Shown in pieces: positions 1 through 5,548 of a stretch of DNA of 8,278 bases; position 1 is the first letter of the stretch, and the number at the start of each line of letters is the position of its first letter. Both the position numbers and the translations under genes were made by a program. This DNA is from Methanobacteriota archaeon. Its GTDB lineage: Archaea; Hydrothermarchaeota; Hydrothermarchaeia; Hydrothermarchaeales; JACQPM01. The notes under the pieces were generated by a model that saw nothing but the letters and a program-made list of their open reading frames with translations, did no database searches and was not told the DNA's origin. Location of the stretch: the NCBI GenBank assembly GCA_016207475.1, contig JACQPM010000116.1:1-8278 (forward strand), read 5' to 3'.

Positions 1-93
1 GCCCATGACCTCCCTGGGCCTGTGGCCCATCATCTTGAGGAGGCGCCGGAAGGTGGTGGGCCCTTCCTCCATATCCATTGCCATCTCCCCCAT
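1..93 (-). CDS. N-terminal fragment of an unidentified protein
   Basis: An open frame runs off the left edge of the window, giving up to 31 codons (MGEMAMDMEEGP..., then TTFRRLLKMMGHRPREVMG). Several in-frame Met codons are possible starts (93, 84, 78, 72). The one at 78 has a GGGGGAG Shine-Dalgarno-like stretch six bases upstream and is a good candidate, while 93 would suit a short-leader transcript from the TATA element at about 126-138. The visible residues, with a basic helix followed by an H-R-P step, faintly recall the N-terminus of AhpD/carboxymuconolactone decarboxylase-like proteins, but the piece is far too short to assign. It is divergent from npdG and probably shares its promoter region. 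That it is a gene rests on the open frame, the divergent promoter and the ribosome-binding site, not on homology. Confidence 0.45.
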   Translation of the reverse strand, partial: MGEMAMDMEEGPTTFRRLLKMMGHRPREVMG

Positions 94-164
94 GCTATGG
101 CATATATCCCGTCCACTTCAAAAACATTTTTATATCAACCCGCCCAACCTACCCCTGGTGCTCG
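94..164. promoter_or_regulatory. Divergent promoter region with TATA element
   Basis: This AT-rich 71-base gap lies between divergent genes in otherwise GC-rich DNA. TTTTTATATC at 127-136 fits an archaeal TATA box for npdG: transcription would start about 25 bases downstream, near 155-160, giving a nearly leaderless mRNA with the ATG at 165. GGTG at 157-160 could act as a ribosome-binding site if the transcript begins slightly earlier. Read on the other strand, the same element (GATATAAAAATG) would place a start near 100-105 for the minus-strand gene beginning at 93 or 78. A second AT patch (GGGATATATG on the minus strand, about 101-110) is too close to the start to be that gene's TATA box. 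The promoter assignment is inferred from spacing and composition. Confidence 0.55.
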
Positions 165-809
165 ATGCTCTCCTTCATAGGCGGAACGGGGCCTGAAGGT
201 CTTGGCCTGGCAGCGCGCCTCGCCATGGCCGGGGAGGAAGTGGTCATAGGCTCCAGGTCCCGGGACCGGGCCCTGGAGGCCGCAGCCAGGGTGCGGGAGA
301 TGGCGCCGAAGGCGAGGGTCCAGGGCGCCGAGAACCTGGAGGCGGCCCTCTCGGGGGACGTGGTATTCCTCACGGTCCCCTTCGAGGCCCAGGTGCCGGT
401 GCTCAACCTCCTGAGGGGCGCCCTGGAGGGCAAGATACTTGTGGACGTGATAAACGCCATCGCCTACAAGGACGGCGTATACACGGCCATCCGGGTCGAA
501 GAGGGCTCTGCGGCCGAGAGGGCCCAGAAGATCGCTCCCGGGGCGCTGGTGGTGAGCGCCTTCAAGAACATGAGCTCCGAGCGCCTCCTGGACATAGGTA
601 GGCGGATAGAGTGCGACGTCCTGGTCTGCAGCGATCACGAGGGCCCAAAGCGCCGGGTGATGGCGCTGGCGGAGGAGATCGAGGGGGTCAGGGCCCTGGA
701 CGGTGGGAGGCTGGGGAACTCCCGGTACCTGGAGGATATAACTGTCCTCCTCCTGGACCTGAACAGGCGGTTCAAGGCCCAGAGCTGCATCAGGATCGTG
801 GGCCTCTAA
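165..809 (+). CDS. npdG: F420H2:NADP+ oxidoreductase (NpdG/Fno)
   Basis: The protein is 214 aa, the usual size for this family of soluble cytoplasmic enzymes, which move hydride between reduced coenzyme F420 and NADP+. The N-terminus is a Rossmann dinucleotide fold: GGTGPEGLG at residues 6-14, then a VVIGSRSRDRA strand and turn where the SR pair typically contacts the NADP 2'-phosphate. Other family blocks follow in order: VFLTVPFEA, a VDVINAI turn, SAFKNMSSERL, DVLVCSDHEGPKRRVM, and the C-terminal RLGNSRYLEDITVLLLDLNRRFKA region that forms the F420-side wall. ATG 165 is chosen because the glycine-rich strand begins immediately after it. An in-frame ATG at 78 lies upstream of the TATA box and would add 29 unrelated residues. 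It converges on the cytochrome b operon with stop codons directly abutting. Family identity is firm. The physiological direction (NADPH or F420H2 formation) is not visible. Confidence 0.93.
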   Translation: MLSFIGGTGPEGLGLAARLAMAGEEVVIGSRSRDRALEAAARVREMAPKARVQGAENLEAALSGDVVFLTVPFEAQVPVLNLLRGALEGKILVDVINAIAYKDGVYTAIRVEEGSAAERAQKIAPGALVVSAFKNMSSERLLDIGRRIECDVLVCSDHEGPKRRVMALAEEIEGVRALDGGRLGNSRYLEDITVLLLDLNRRFKAQSCIRIVGL

Positions 810-1439
810 TCAGCGGGCCTTGTAGTAGCCAGCGTTGAGCTTCTCCTCGTACTCGTCCTTTATCGTCCTCAGGAAGAAGTATACTATGGGGATGCTGGCC
901 AGGGGGATGAGGATGACGAAGGGCTTGAGTAAGGAGGGGGTTATGCCTGGATAGGCGGTGACGATGATGTTGTCGGAGATGGAGAAGACCGAGAGCATGA
1001 AGAGGAAGACGACCCCCGCCACCCCAAGGCTCGCCATGATGGGGCAGGCCACGGGCCTCTTGGCTTTATGTCTGTCCAGGAAGGGCAGGGCTATGAGGGC
1101 CCCGAAGAAGAGCCCCTGGAGGACGACCCCCCAGACCTTGGCCGGGAAGGGGGGCATGTCCCAGGTCCAGAACTTGAGGAAGCCGTAGGACCAGAGGAGG
1201 TACCAGTCGGGGAGGAGGATCTTGGGAGTTGCCAGGGGGTCTCCAGGCTTCTCGAGGGGGGCTCCGAAGGACGCGGAGAGGAAGAGGGTCAGGGCTATTA
1301 GGAAGCAGATGAGGATGGCGTCCCTTATGACCTCGTGGGGGTAGAAGGGCGCCCCTTCCACCTTCTTGGCCCTCTTCTTTGCCCGCGCCTCCTCCTCGAG
1401 GCGCCGGGCCTCCTCGATGTAATCCCGTATCCTGCCCAT
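810..1439 (-). CDS. Cytochrome b C-terminal domain protein (subunit IV/PetD-like)
   Basis: This 209-aa membrane protein is the second half of a split cytochrome b. It completes the quinol-oxidation (Qo) site of the Rieske/cytochrome b complex. A charged, helical N-terminal tail (about residues 1-30, rich in E, R and K) precedes FYPHEVIRDAI, then the PLEKPGDPLATP loop and the Qo motif PDWY at 77-80, followed by LLWSYGFLKFW. Hydrophobic segments lie at about 39-59, 102-121, 133-155 and 170-190, so four are predicted, whereas chloroplast-type subunit IV has three. PDWY rather than PEWY is known mainly from complexes that use low-potential quinones such as menaquinone. It is the last gene of the operon, eight bases after the cytochrome b6-like gene, with a strong GGTGAGG ribosome-binding site overlapping that gap. 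The conserved loop and Qo motif make the assignment firm. Confidence 0.93.
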   Translation of the reverse strand: MGRIRDYIEEARRLEEEARAKKRAKKVEGAPFYPHEVIRDAILICFLIALTLFLSASFGAPLEKPGDPLATPKILLPDWYLLWSYGFLKFWTWDMPPFPAKVWGVVLQGLFFGALIALPFLDRHKAKRPVACPIMASLGVAGVVFLFMLSVFSISDNIIVTAYPGITPSLLKPFVILIPLASIPIVYFFLRTIKDEYEEKLNAGYYKAR

Positions 1440-1447
1440 ACCTCACC
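1440..1447 (-). promoter_or_regulatory. Ribosome-binding site of the subunit IV-like gene
   Basis: On the minus strand the eight bases between the TGA of the b6-like gene and the next ATG read GGTGAGGT. With the A and G of the stop codon this gives GAGGTGAGG, a close match to the archaeal anti-Shine-Dalgarno. It fixes the ATG at 1439 as the start and suggests strong, possibly coupled translation of the two cytochrome b halves. Confidence 0.7.
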
Positions 1448-2233
1448 TCAGTGGGGCTCCGCCAGCCCCTGCCACCAGACCAAGAGCGAATGGATGAATA
1501 TCAGCACCCCCACGACGATGGGGAGGAGGATGACGTGGAAGACGTACATCCTGATGAGGGTGTCGGGCCCCAGGGACGTCCCGCCCCACATTAGCTGGGC
1601 CATGAAGGCGCCGAGGGTCGGGACGGCGGTGGCCATCTCCAGGCCTATCTGACCCGCCCAGAAGGCGAGCTCGTCCCAGGGCAGCAGGTAGCCGGAGTAG
1701 GCGAAGAAGAGGGTCATGGCCAGGAGGCCGACCCCAAGGATCCAGTTGACCTCCCTAGGCTTCCTGTAGGCCCCCGTGAAGTAGACGCGGCACATATGGA
1801 GGAAGACGGCGGCCACCATGATCTGGGCCGCCCACCGGTGGACCCCCCTCAGGATGTAGCCGAAGGGCACCTGGGTCATGATGTGGAGCATGCTCTGGTA
1901 GGCGATGGGTGGGTCGCCCTCGGTGGATGGGATATAGTAGAAGGCCAGGAGGATGCCTGTTACGGCCAGGAGGAGGAAGCAGACTATCGATATCCCTCCC
2001 AGGGCATAGAAGGGGTACCAGAGCCATACGGACCTGAGCTTGTACTTCTCGGTGTGGGTCCTCGGGAGCTGCCTGTTGATGGTGTTGTATAGGTATTCTC
2101 CTTTCTCCAAAAGGACCCCGAGCCTCAGCCTCCTGTCCAGCCAGACGGCGATCCGGAAGCCCAGGTCATGGAAGAGCCCCCGACGGTACAGGGGGTCCTC
2201 GAACCTCTCGAAGCGCTTTCCACCACCGGCCAT
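1448..2233 (-). CDS. Cytochrome b6-like protein (cytochrome b N-terminal domain)
   Basis: This 261-aa integral membrane protein carries the two b haems of a Rieske/cytochrome b quinol oxidoreductase. Helix A lies at about 71-100, B at 128-150, C at 163-184 and D at 226-252. The haem ligands are visible: H132 and H146 in helix B (13 residues between them), and H233 and H248 in helix D (14 between). The 14-residue spacing is typical of b6-type rather than bc1-type proteins. SGYLLPWDELAFW (180-192) is the conserved cd-loop block. A long N-terminal extension of about 65 residues includes an amphipathic WLDRRL helix, as in b6. Where b6 proteins carry the cysteine that covalently binds haem c_n (FYCLGG), this protein has FYALGG with Ala77, so that haem is not expected. 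The gene starts one base after the Rieske stop codon. Confidence 0.95.
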   Translation of the reverse strand: MAGGGKRFERFEDPLYRRGLFHDLGFRIAVWLDRRLRLGVLLEKGEYLYNTINRQLPRTHTEKYKLRSVWLWYPFYALGGISIVCFLLLAVTGILLAFYYIPSTEGDPPIAYQSMLHIMTQVPFGYILRGVHRWAAQIMVAAVFLHMCRVYFTGAYRKPREVNWILGVGLLAMTLFFAYSGYLLPWDELAFWAGQIGLEMATAVPTLGAFMAQLMWGGTSLGPDTLIRMYVFHVILLPIVVGVLIFIHSLLVWWQGLAEPH

Positions 2234-2234
2234 C

Positions 2235-2879
2235 CTAGACCTTCACCCCGCAGTACTCGTACCAGTCCAGGTGGAGCGGCAATCCGATGACCTTTCCGTC
2301 CTGGATCTTCACAGGGATTATGGGGATACCCCTGGGTGGCGGCCCCGAGAGGACTCGGGGTCCCATGTACTTTATGACATTGCCGGCCTCGTTGGTGAAC
2401 TGCTGCTCATAGACATCGAATGGGTCGTATATCCCCGCGTGGCAGGGGCAGAAGATCTTGTCCAGCTCCGGCTTCGCCTTGTGCCAGTTGGGGACGCAGC
2501 AGAGGTGGGTGCACTTCCCGAGGAAGGCGATGAAGCCCTGGTCCACGCCCTCCTTGACGTTCAGCTTCGCCGGCTCGAACCTGATCACGATGGCAGGGAG
2601 GCCCCTCCAGAGGGCCGAGGCCCCGTCGCCGACCTTGAAGTCCTCGGCCTTGAGCTCCTGCCCGTCCTTCTCCACGAACCAGAGTTCCTTCTCCTCCTTC
2701 TCCTCCTTGGATACGTAATACACAAAGGCATCGCTCGTCTTCCTCTCAACCTTCCGCTCCGGCGGCTTGAAGGCGTCTATGGCGGTTATGGTGTTGGCAC
2801 CCAGGATGCCAACCACGGCCCCGCCTACGCACCCCTTTATGAAGCTCCTCCTGCTCAGGCCTCTCTTCTTCTCGGCCAT
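2235..2879 (-). CDS. Rieske [2Fe-2S] protein of the quinol complex, Tat-exported
   Basis: This 214-aa high-affinity partner of cytochrome b takes one electron from quinol at the Qo site, on the outer face of the membrane. A twin-arginine signal/anchor is present: SRRSFIKG at 9-16, then a hydrophobic stretch to about 36. The cluster boxes are C123-T-H125-L-C127-C128 and C144-P-C146-H147-A-G. Predicted ligands are C123, H125, C144 and H147, and the stabilising disulfide is C128-C146. Two differences from the usual CTHLGC and CPCHGS boxes stand out. Gly is replaced by an extra Cys (C127), and the Ser that hydrogen-bonds the cluster is replaced by Gly149. Loss of that Ser is known to lower the midpoint potential, which agrees with the PDWY Qo motif of the partner subunit. 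The GPPPRG stretch (179-184) is the usual Pro loop. The ATG directly follows the upstream gene's TAG. Confidence 0.95.
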   Translation of the reverse strand: MAEKKRGLSRRSFIKGCVGGAVVGILGANTITAIDAFKPPERKVERKTSDAFVYYVSKEEKEEKELWFVEKDGQELKAEDFKVGDGASALWRGLPAIVIRFEPAKLNVKEGVDQGFIAFLGKCTHLCCVPNWHKAKPELDKIFCPCHAGIYDPFDVYEQQFTNEAGNVIKYMGPRVLSGPPPRGIPIIPVKIQDGKVIGLPLHLDWYEYCGVKV

Positions 2880-3470
2880 CTACTCACGCTCCAGGAGGTC
2901 CTCGAACTTCCTCCTCCGCTCCTTGATGACGACCCTGTCGGATATGAAGCTCCTCCTGTAGAAAATCAGGATGAAGGCCAGGACTACGAAGGCCATCCCG
3001 AGCCAGAAGGCGAGCTCCTCCTGGTCCCAGCCCTTCAGGACCCCGGTGAGGAAGAGGCCCAGGTAGACGAACTCGATGCCGGTGAGCGCCAGGATGGCGC
3101 CGGCGGAGACCAGGGACTCGTCGGGCGGCTCGTCCCTGACGATGGTGCCTGGGGCGTCTTTCCTCTCGGCCTTTGCCGGCGGAGCTGTAGGGACGGCCAC
3201 CCCCGGGGCCGCTGGTGCAGCCGCAGCAACTGCAGCCGGCGCGGGTCCGGGCGCCTTCGCCTCGACCTTCTCCAGGGCCTTCACCTGGATTATACTCACG
3301 GGGCAGTTGGTCTGGCACTTGAGGTCGTAGAGGCACTGGTCCAGCTTCTCGGCTATGTACCTGGAGAGGCCGTCGTCCCCCATCTCCCAGATGCCGACGG
3401 GGCAGACCTCCACGCAGGTCCCGCAGCCGGTGCACTCCTCCCTCTTCTGCCTGATCTCGACCTTGACCAT
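2880..3470 (-). CDS. Membrane-anchored ferredoxin-domain protein in the Rieske/cytochrome b operon
   Basis: The protein is 196 aa. Residues 1-60 form a bacterial-type di-cluster ferredoxin domain. Motif 1 is C13-x2-C16-x2-C19-x3-C23-P, and motif 2 is C46-x2-D49-x2-C52-x3-C56-P. In the second motif the middle cysteine is replaced by Asp49, as in the aspartate-ligated [4Fe-4S] cluster of Pyrococcus ferredoxin. An Ala/Pro-rich flexible linker (about 71-100) leads to two predicted membrane helices (about 121-145 and 153-171) and a strongly basic tail (RRSFISDR...KERRRK). There is no signal peptide. With two helices and a basic C-terminus, both ends should face the cytoplasm. It lies between the gene for an extracytoplasmic anchor protein and the Rieske gene, so it is probably an accessory electron-transfer subunit on the cytoplasmic side of the complex. 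I do not recognise a named family for the fusion, and its partner is unknown. Confidence 0.85.
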   Translation of the reverse strand: MVKVEIRQKREECTGCGTCVEVCPVGIWEMGDDGLSRYIAEKLDQCLYDLKCQTNCPVSIIQVKALEKVEAKAPGPAPAAVAAAAPAAPGVAVPTAPPAKAERKDAPGTIVRDEPPDESLVSAGAILALTGIEFVYLGLFLTGVLKGWDQEELAFWLGMAFVVLAFILIFYRRSFISDRVVIKERRRKFEDLLERE

Positions 3471-3479
3471 GATCTTCCC

Positions 3480-4196
3480 TTACTTCTTCCTATCCGACTG
3501 GTCCACAGTCTTCCTAGACTCGCCATACTTGAGGAGGAAGAAGGCGATAACTATTATGAGGAAGGTGGCCACCATGGAGACGATCCCGATCCAGTGGGCC
3601 AGTATCGGGACCCCGAAGCTCTTGGCCTCCTTCGCACCCTCCTCCTCCTCCGCCTTCTCGCCCTGGCTCACCGTGACAAACGTGTTCCACAGGTCGCCCT
3701 GGTCGTTGGCCCCATTGCCGTTGACGGTATTGACGGCGCCGTAGAAGTACACGTCCCCCTTCTCAGGGGCCGTCCACTTGAGGTTCCACTGCCTCTGGTT
3801 GTTCCCCTTGGCCGTGTGGGTGGCCTCCCCGGACTCCGTCACCTGGACGTCCTGGCTCCCTTCGGGCGCAGAGAGCTTCCCGCCGCTGGCACTGAGGGCG
3901 AAGCCCCCTTGCCGGTCCACTCCCGTGTTCGCCTGGCCGCCGAGGGTGATGGCGATGGGGTAGCTCTCCCCGGGCTTGTACTTCTCGGGCACCCCAGAGA
4001 CGGAGTAGGTGACGGCCGGGTCAGCGTTCGTCCTGTGGCACCCGGTGCCCATGTCCGTGCAGCCCCTCTTGGAGGCCCCCGTTATACCTGTGCCGCCGGC
4101 GGAGAGGGCCTCTCCGGGGTACGGATACAAGACCGCCAACGCGATGAGCGCGATGATCACGAGACCGACAAAACTTCCTGTCTTCCTCTCGGGCAT
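3480..4196 (-). CDS. Secreted, membrane-anchored Reeler/choice-of-anchor-V-like domain protein
   Basis: The protein is 238 aa from ATG 4196. That start is supported by AAGGTGG four bases upstream; an ATG at 4229 would lie over the TATA box. A signal peptide or N-terminal anchor covers about residues 9-25. A beta-rich extracytoplasmic domain follows (about 35-178). Its KYKPGESYPIAITL, QGGFAL and W-x3-WTAPEKGDVYFYGAVNTVNGNG...GDLWNTFVTV blocks match the pattern of Reeler-like 'choice-of-anchor V' domains. Those domains normally begin with a TCxxCH-type motif; here it is C46-x6-C53-H54. An acidic linker (EKAEEEEGAKE) leads to a C-terminal membrane helix (about 198-223) and a short charged tail, so the bulk faces outside, on the same side as the Rieske head. 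First gene of the operon. It could be an atypical haem c protein, a disulfide-stabilised scaffold, or an electron-exit subunit. Domain likeness is fairly clear, function is inferred. Confidence 0.8.
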   Translation of the reverse strand: MPERKTGSFVGLVIIALIALAVLYPYPGEALSAGGTGITGASKRGCTDMGTGCHRTNADPAVTYSVSGVPEKYKPGESYPIAITLGGQANTGVDRQGGFALSASGGKLSAPEGSQDVQVTESGEATHTAKGNNQRQWNLKWTAPEKGDVYFYGAVNTVNGNGANDQGDLWNTFVTVSQGEKAEEEEGAKEAKSFGVPILAHWIGIVSMVATFLIIVIAFFLLKYGESRKTVDQSDRKK

Positions 4197-4200
4197 GGAA

Positions 4201-4250
4201 CCACCTTGGCATGAATCTCGGATACCCATATATAAAAGTTACTATATGGG
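4201..4250 (-). promoter_or_regulatory. Promoter, putative operator and RBS of the cytochrome b/Rieske operon
   Basis: On the minus strand an archaeal TATA element (TTTTATATATGGG) occupies 4225-4237. Transcription would start near 4206-4210, just before the AAGGTGG ribosome-binding site at 4201-4207 and the ATG at 4196. Overlapping the TATA box is a perfect 8-bp inverted repeat: CCCATATA at 4225-4232 and TATATGGG at 4243-4250, separated by 10 bases, so half-sites are 18 bp apart centre to centre. A dimeric regulator bound there would cover the TATA box and probably repress. Part of the symmetry could come from the TATA sequence itself, but the GGG/CCC ends are not explained by it. Confidence 0.6.
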
Positions 4251-4291
4251 CGTGGGAGGGCCCCGGCATACGTGCAAGACCTATAGCTTAT
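4251..4291. other. Short spacer after tldE, no clear terminator
   Basis: Between the tldE stop and the promoter of the cytochrome operon there are 41 bases. The only symmetry is a small GGGCCCCGG-type GC stretch around 4258-4265. The longest T run on the minus strand downstream of tldE is the TTTT inside the next promoter's TATA region (about 4234-4237). I see no strong hairpin or T-tract, so read-through from lon-tldD-tldE into the cytochrome operon cannot be excluded. Confidence 0.4.
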
Positions 4292-5548
4292 TTACCCGAC
4301 CACCCTGACCTTCTCGAACTCCACCGATGGCGCCCTCACGGCCGATGTCTGCCGGTAGTCCTCCCCGAGGCCCTTCACCTTCCTCAGGAGCTCGAAGACG
4401 TTCCCGGCGAGGATGGCCTTCTTCACCGGCTTCCCCCTGTAGAAGGCGTTCTTGGTCTCGACCGAGAAGTCGCCGGTGATGGGGTTGACGGTGTGGGCCC
4501 CTATCAGGCCGTGGACGACGAAGGTCTCCCCGATGCCCTTCTCCCCCTCGACGAGGAAGTTCGTCGGCGCTATCCTCGGGAGGGTGGCGTGGGATCCCCG
4601 CTCCGCGTTCCCGGTGCTCTCCCTCCCCGCCTTCCTAGCCGTGTAGGCGTCGAAGAGGAATCCGCGCAACACGCCATTCTCCACCAGGACCTTCCTCTGG
4701 GCCCTCACCCCCTCGGCGTCGAAGAGGCCCGACTGGAGCCCCCCAGGCAGGGCGCCATCGTCCACGATGGTGAGCCCAGGCGCGAAGATCTCTTTCCCCA
4801 CCTCCTTGGCCAGGAGGGAGCGCCCCCTCTGGACGTTGTCGGCGCTCAAGGCCGGCACCAGGGCGTTCTCCAGGAGCTCCGTCACCGCGTCGGGCCTCAG
4901 GGTCACGTCCGTCTCCATACTCTCGATCCTCACGGGGTCGACGGACCTGGCAGCCAGCGACGCCGCCTCCTCGCCGACAGCCTTCAGGTCCAGGTCCCCA
5001 TAGGCGCGTGCGGCGGCGTAGGAGTAGCCCGTGACGTCCTTCCCAGGTACCACGGTCCCGAGGGATGCGAGGCAGAAGGTCACCTCTTCCTTGCCTTCCA
5101 GGCCGTGGGTGTTCCAGACCCCCACCTCCCGAGCGATCCAGAGGACGAGGCCCGTGGTGGGTTGGACCTTCTCCCTGGTGCAGGGCTCCAGGAGAGATGG
5201 CATCGCCTCCACCACCTCCTCGGGCTGGAGCTCCACGATCCTGCGATCGAAGGCGCTCTCGCCGCCGTACTCCTGCCTCTCGGGGAGCGAGTTATACTCG
5301 TCGGCCTCGGCTATGGCAGCGGCCTTGAGGGCCCTCTCAAGGAGCTCTTCCGTCAGTACGTTGGCGAAGGCAAAGCCCATCCTCTTGCCCTTTATGGCCC
5401 TTATTCCATACCCGAAGGATATGCCTTCCTTGGAGGTGTTCACCTCCCACCGCTGGACATCGACCTTCCTGGCAGCCTCCCGGAAGTAGTATATCTCCGC
5501 CTCCTCGGCCCCCCTCTCAAGGAGCTTGAGGGCCTTCTCGACATCCAT
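4292..5548 (-). CDS. tldE: TldE/PmbA-family subunit of the TldD/E protease
   Basis: The protein is 418 aa, typical for the family. In the known TldD/TldE heterodimer, TldE is the non-catalytic half that shapes the substrate cavity, and TldD carries the metal. Family features run in order: an N-terminal AEEAEIYY strand, KEGISFGYGIRAIKGKRMGFAFAN, EYNSLPE, SADNVQRGRSLL, APGLTIVDDG, a GLFDAEGV block where TldD would have HExxxH, STGNAERG, TNFLVEGE, and a C-terminal VNPITGDFSVETKNAF...KKAILAGNVFELL block. No HExxxH is present, which is expected for TldE. ATG 5548 is chosen. It overlaps the tldD TGA by one base (TGATG) and has GGGAGGGG four bases upstream. The GTG three bases earlier is too close to that site. 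The strict coupling suggests equal amounts of both subunits. Confidence 0.93.
   Translation of the reverse strand: MDVEKALKLLERGAEEAEIYYFREAARKVDVQRWEVNTSKEGISFGYGIRAIKGKRMGFAFANVLTEELLERALKAAAIAEADEYNSLPERQEYGGESAFDRRIVELQPEEVVEAMPSLLEPCTREKVQPTTGLVLWIAREVGVWNTHGLEGKEEVTFCLASLGTVVPGKDVTGYSYAAARAYGDLDLKAVGEEAASLAARSVDPVRIESMETDVTLRPDAVTELLENALVPALSADNVQRGRSLLAKEVGKEIFAPGLTIVDDGALPGGLQSGLFDAEGVRAQRKVLVENGVLRGFLFDAYTARKAGRESTGNAERGSHATLPRIAPTNFLVEGEKGIGETFVVHGLIGAHTVNPITGDFSVETKNAFYRGKPVKKAILAGNVFELLRKVKGLGEDYRQTSAVRAPSVEFEKVRVVG

Noticed and set aside
78..164. Upstream in-frame ATG at 78 as start of npdG.
   Set aside because: It lies before the TATA element, and the added 29 residues have no family counterpart. 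The Rossmann strand begins right after ATG 165.
4035..4065. A canonical haem c (CxxCH) site in the anchor-V-like protein.
   Set aside because: The cysteines are six residues apart, so it is not a canonical site. Kept only as an open question.
4197..4229. ATG at 4229 as start of the anchor-V-like protein.
   Set aside because: It sits inside the promoter's TATA region and would put the ribosome-binding site for ATG 4196 within the gene. The signal peptide reads well from 4196.
4229..4238. TATATAAAAG on the plus strand as promoter of a plus-strand gene.
   Set aside because: No plausible plus-strand gene follows. The element is better explained as the reverse face of the minus-strand TATA box and inverted repeat.
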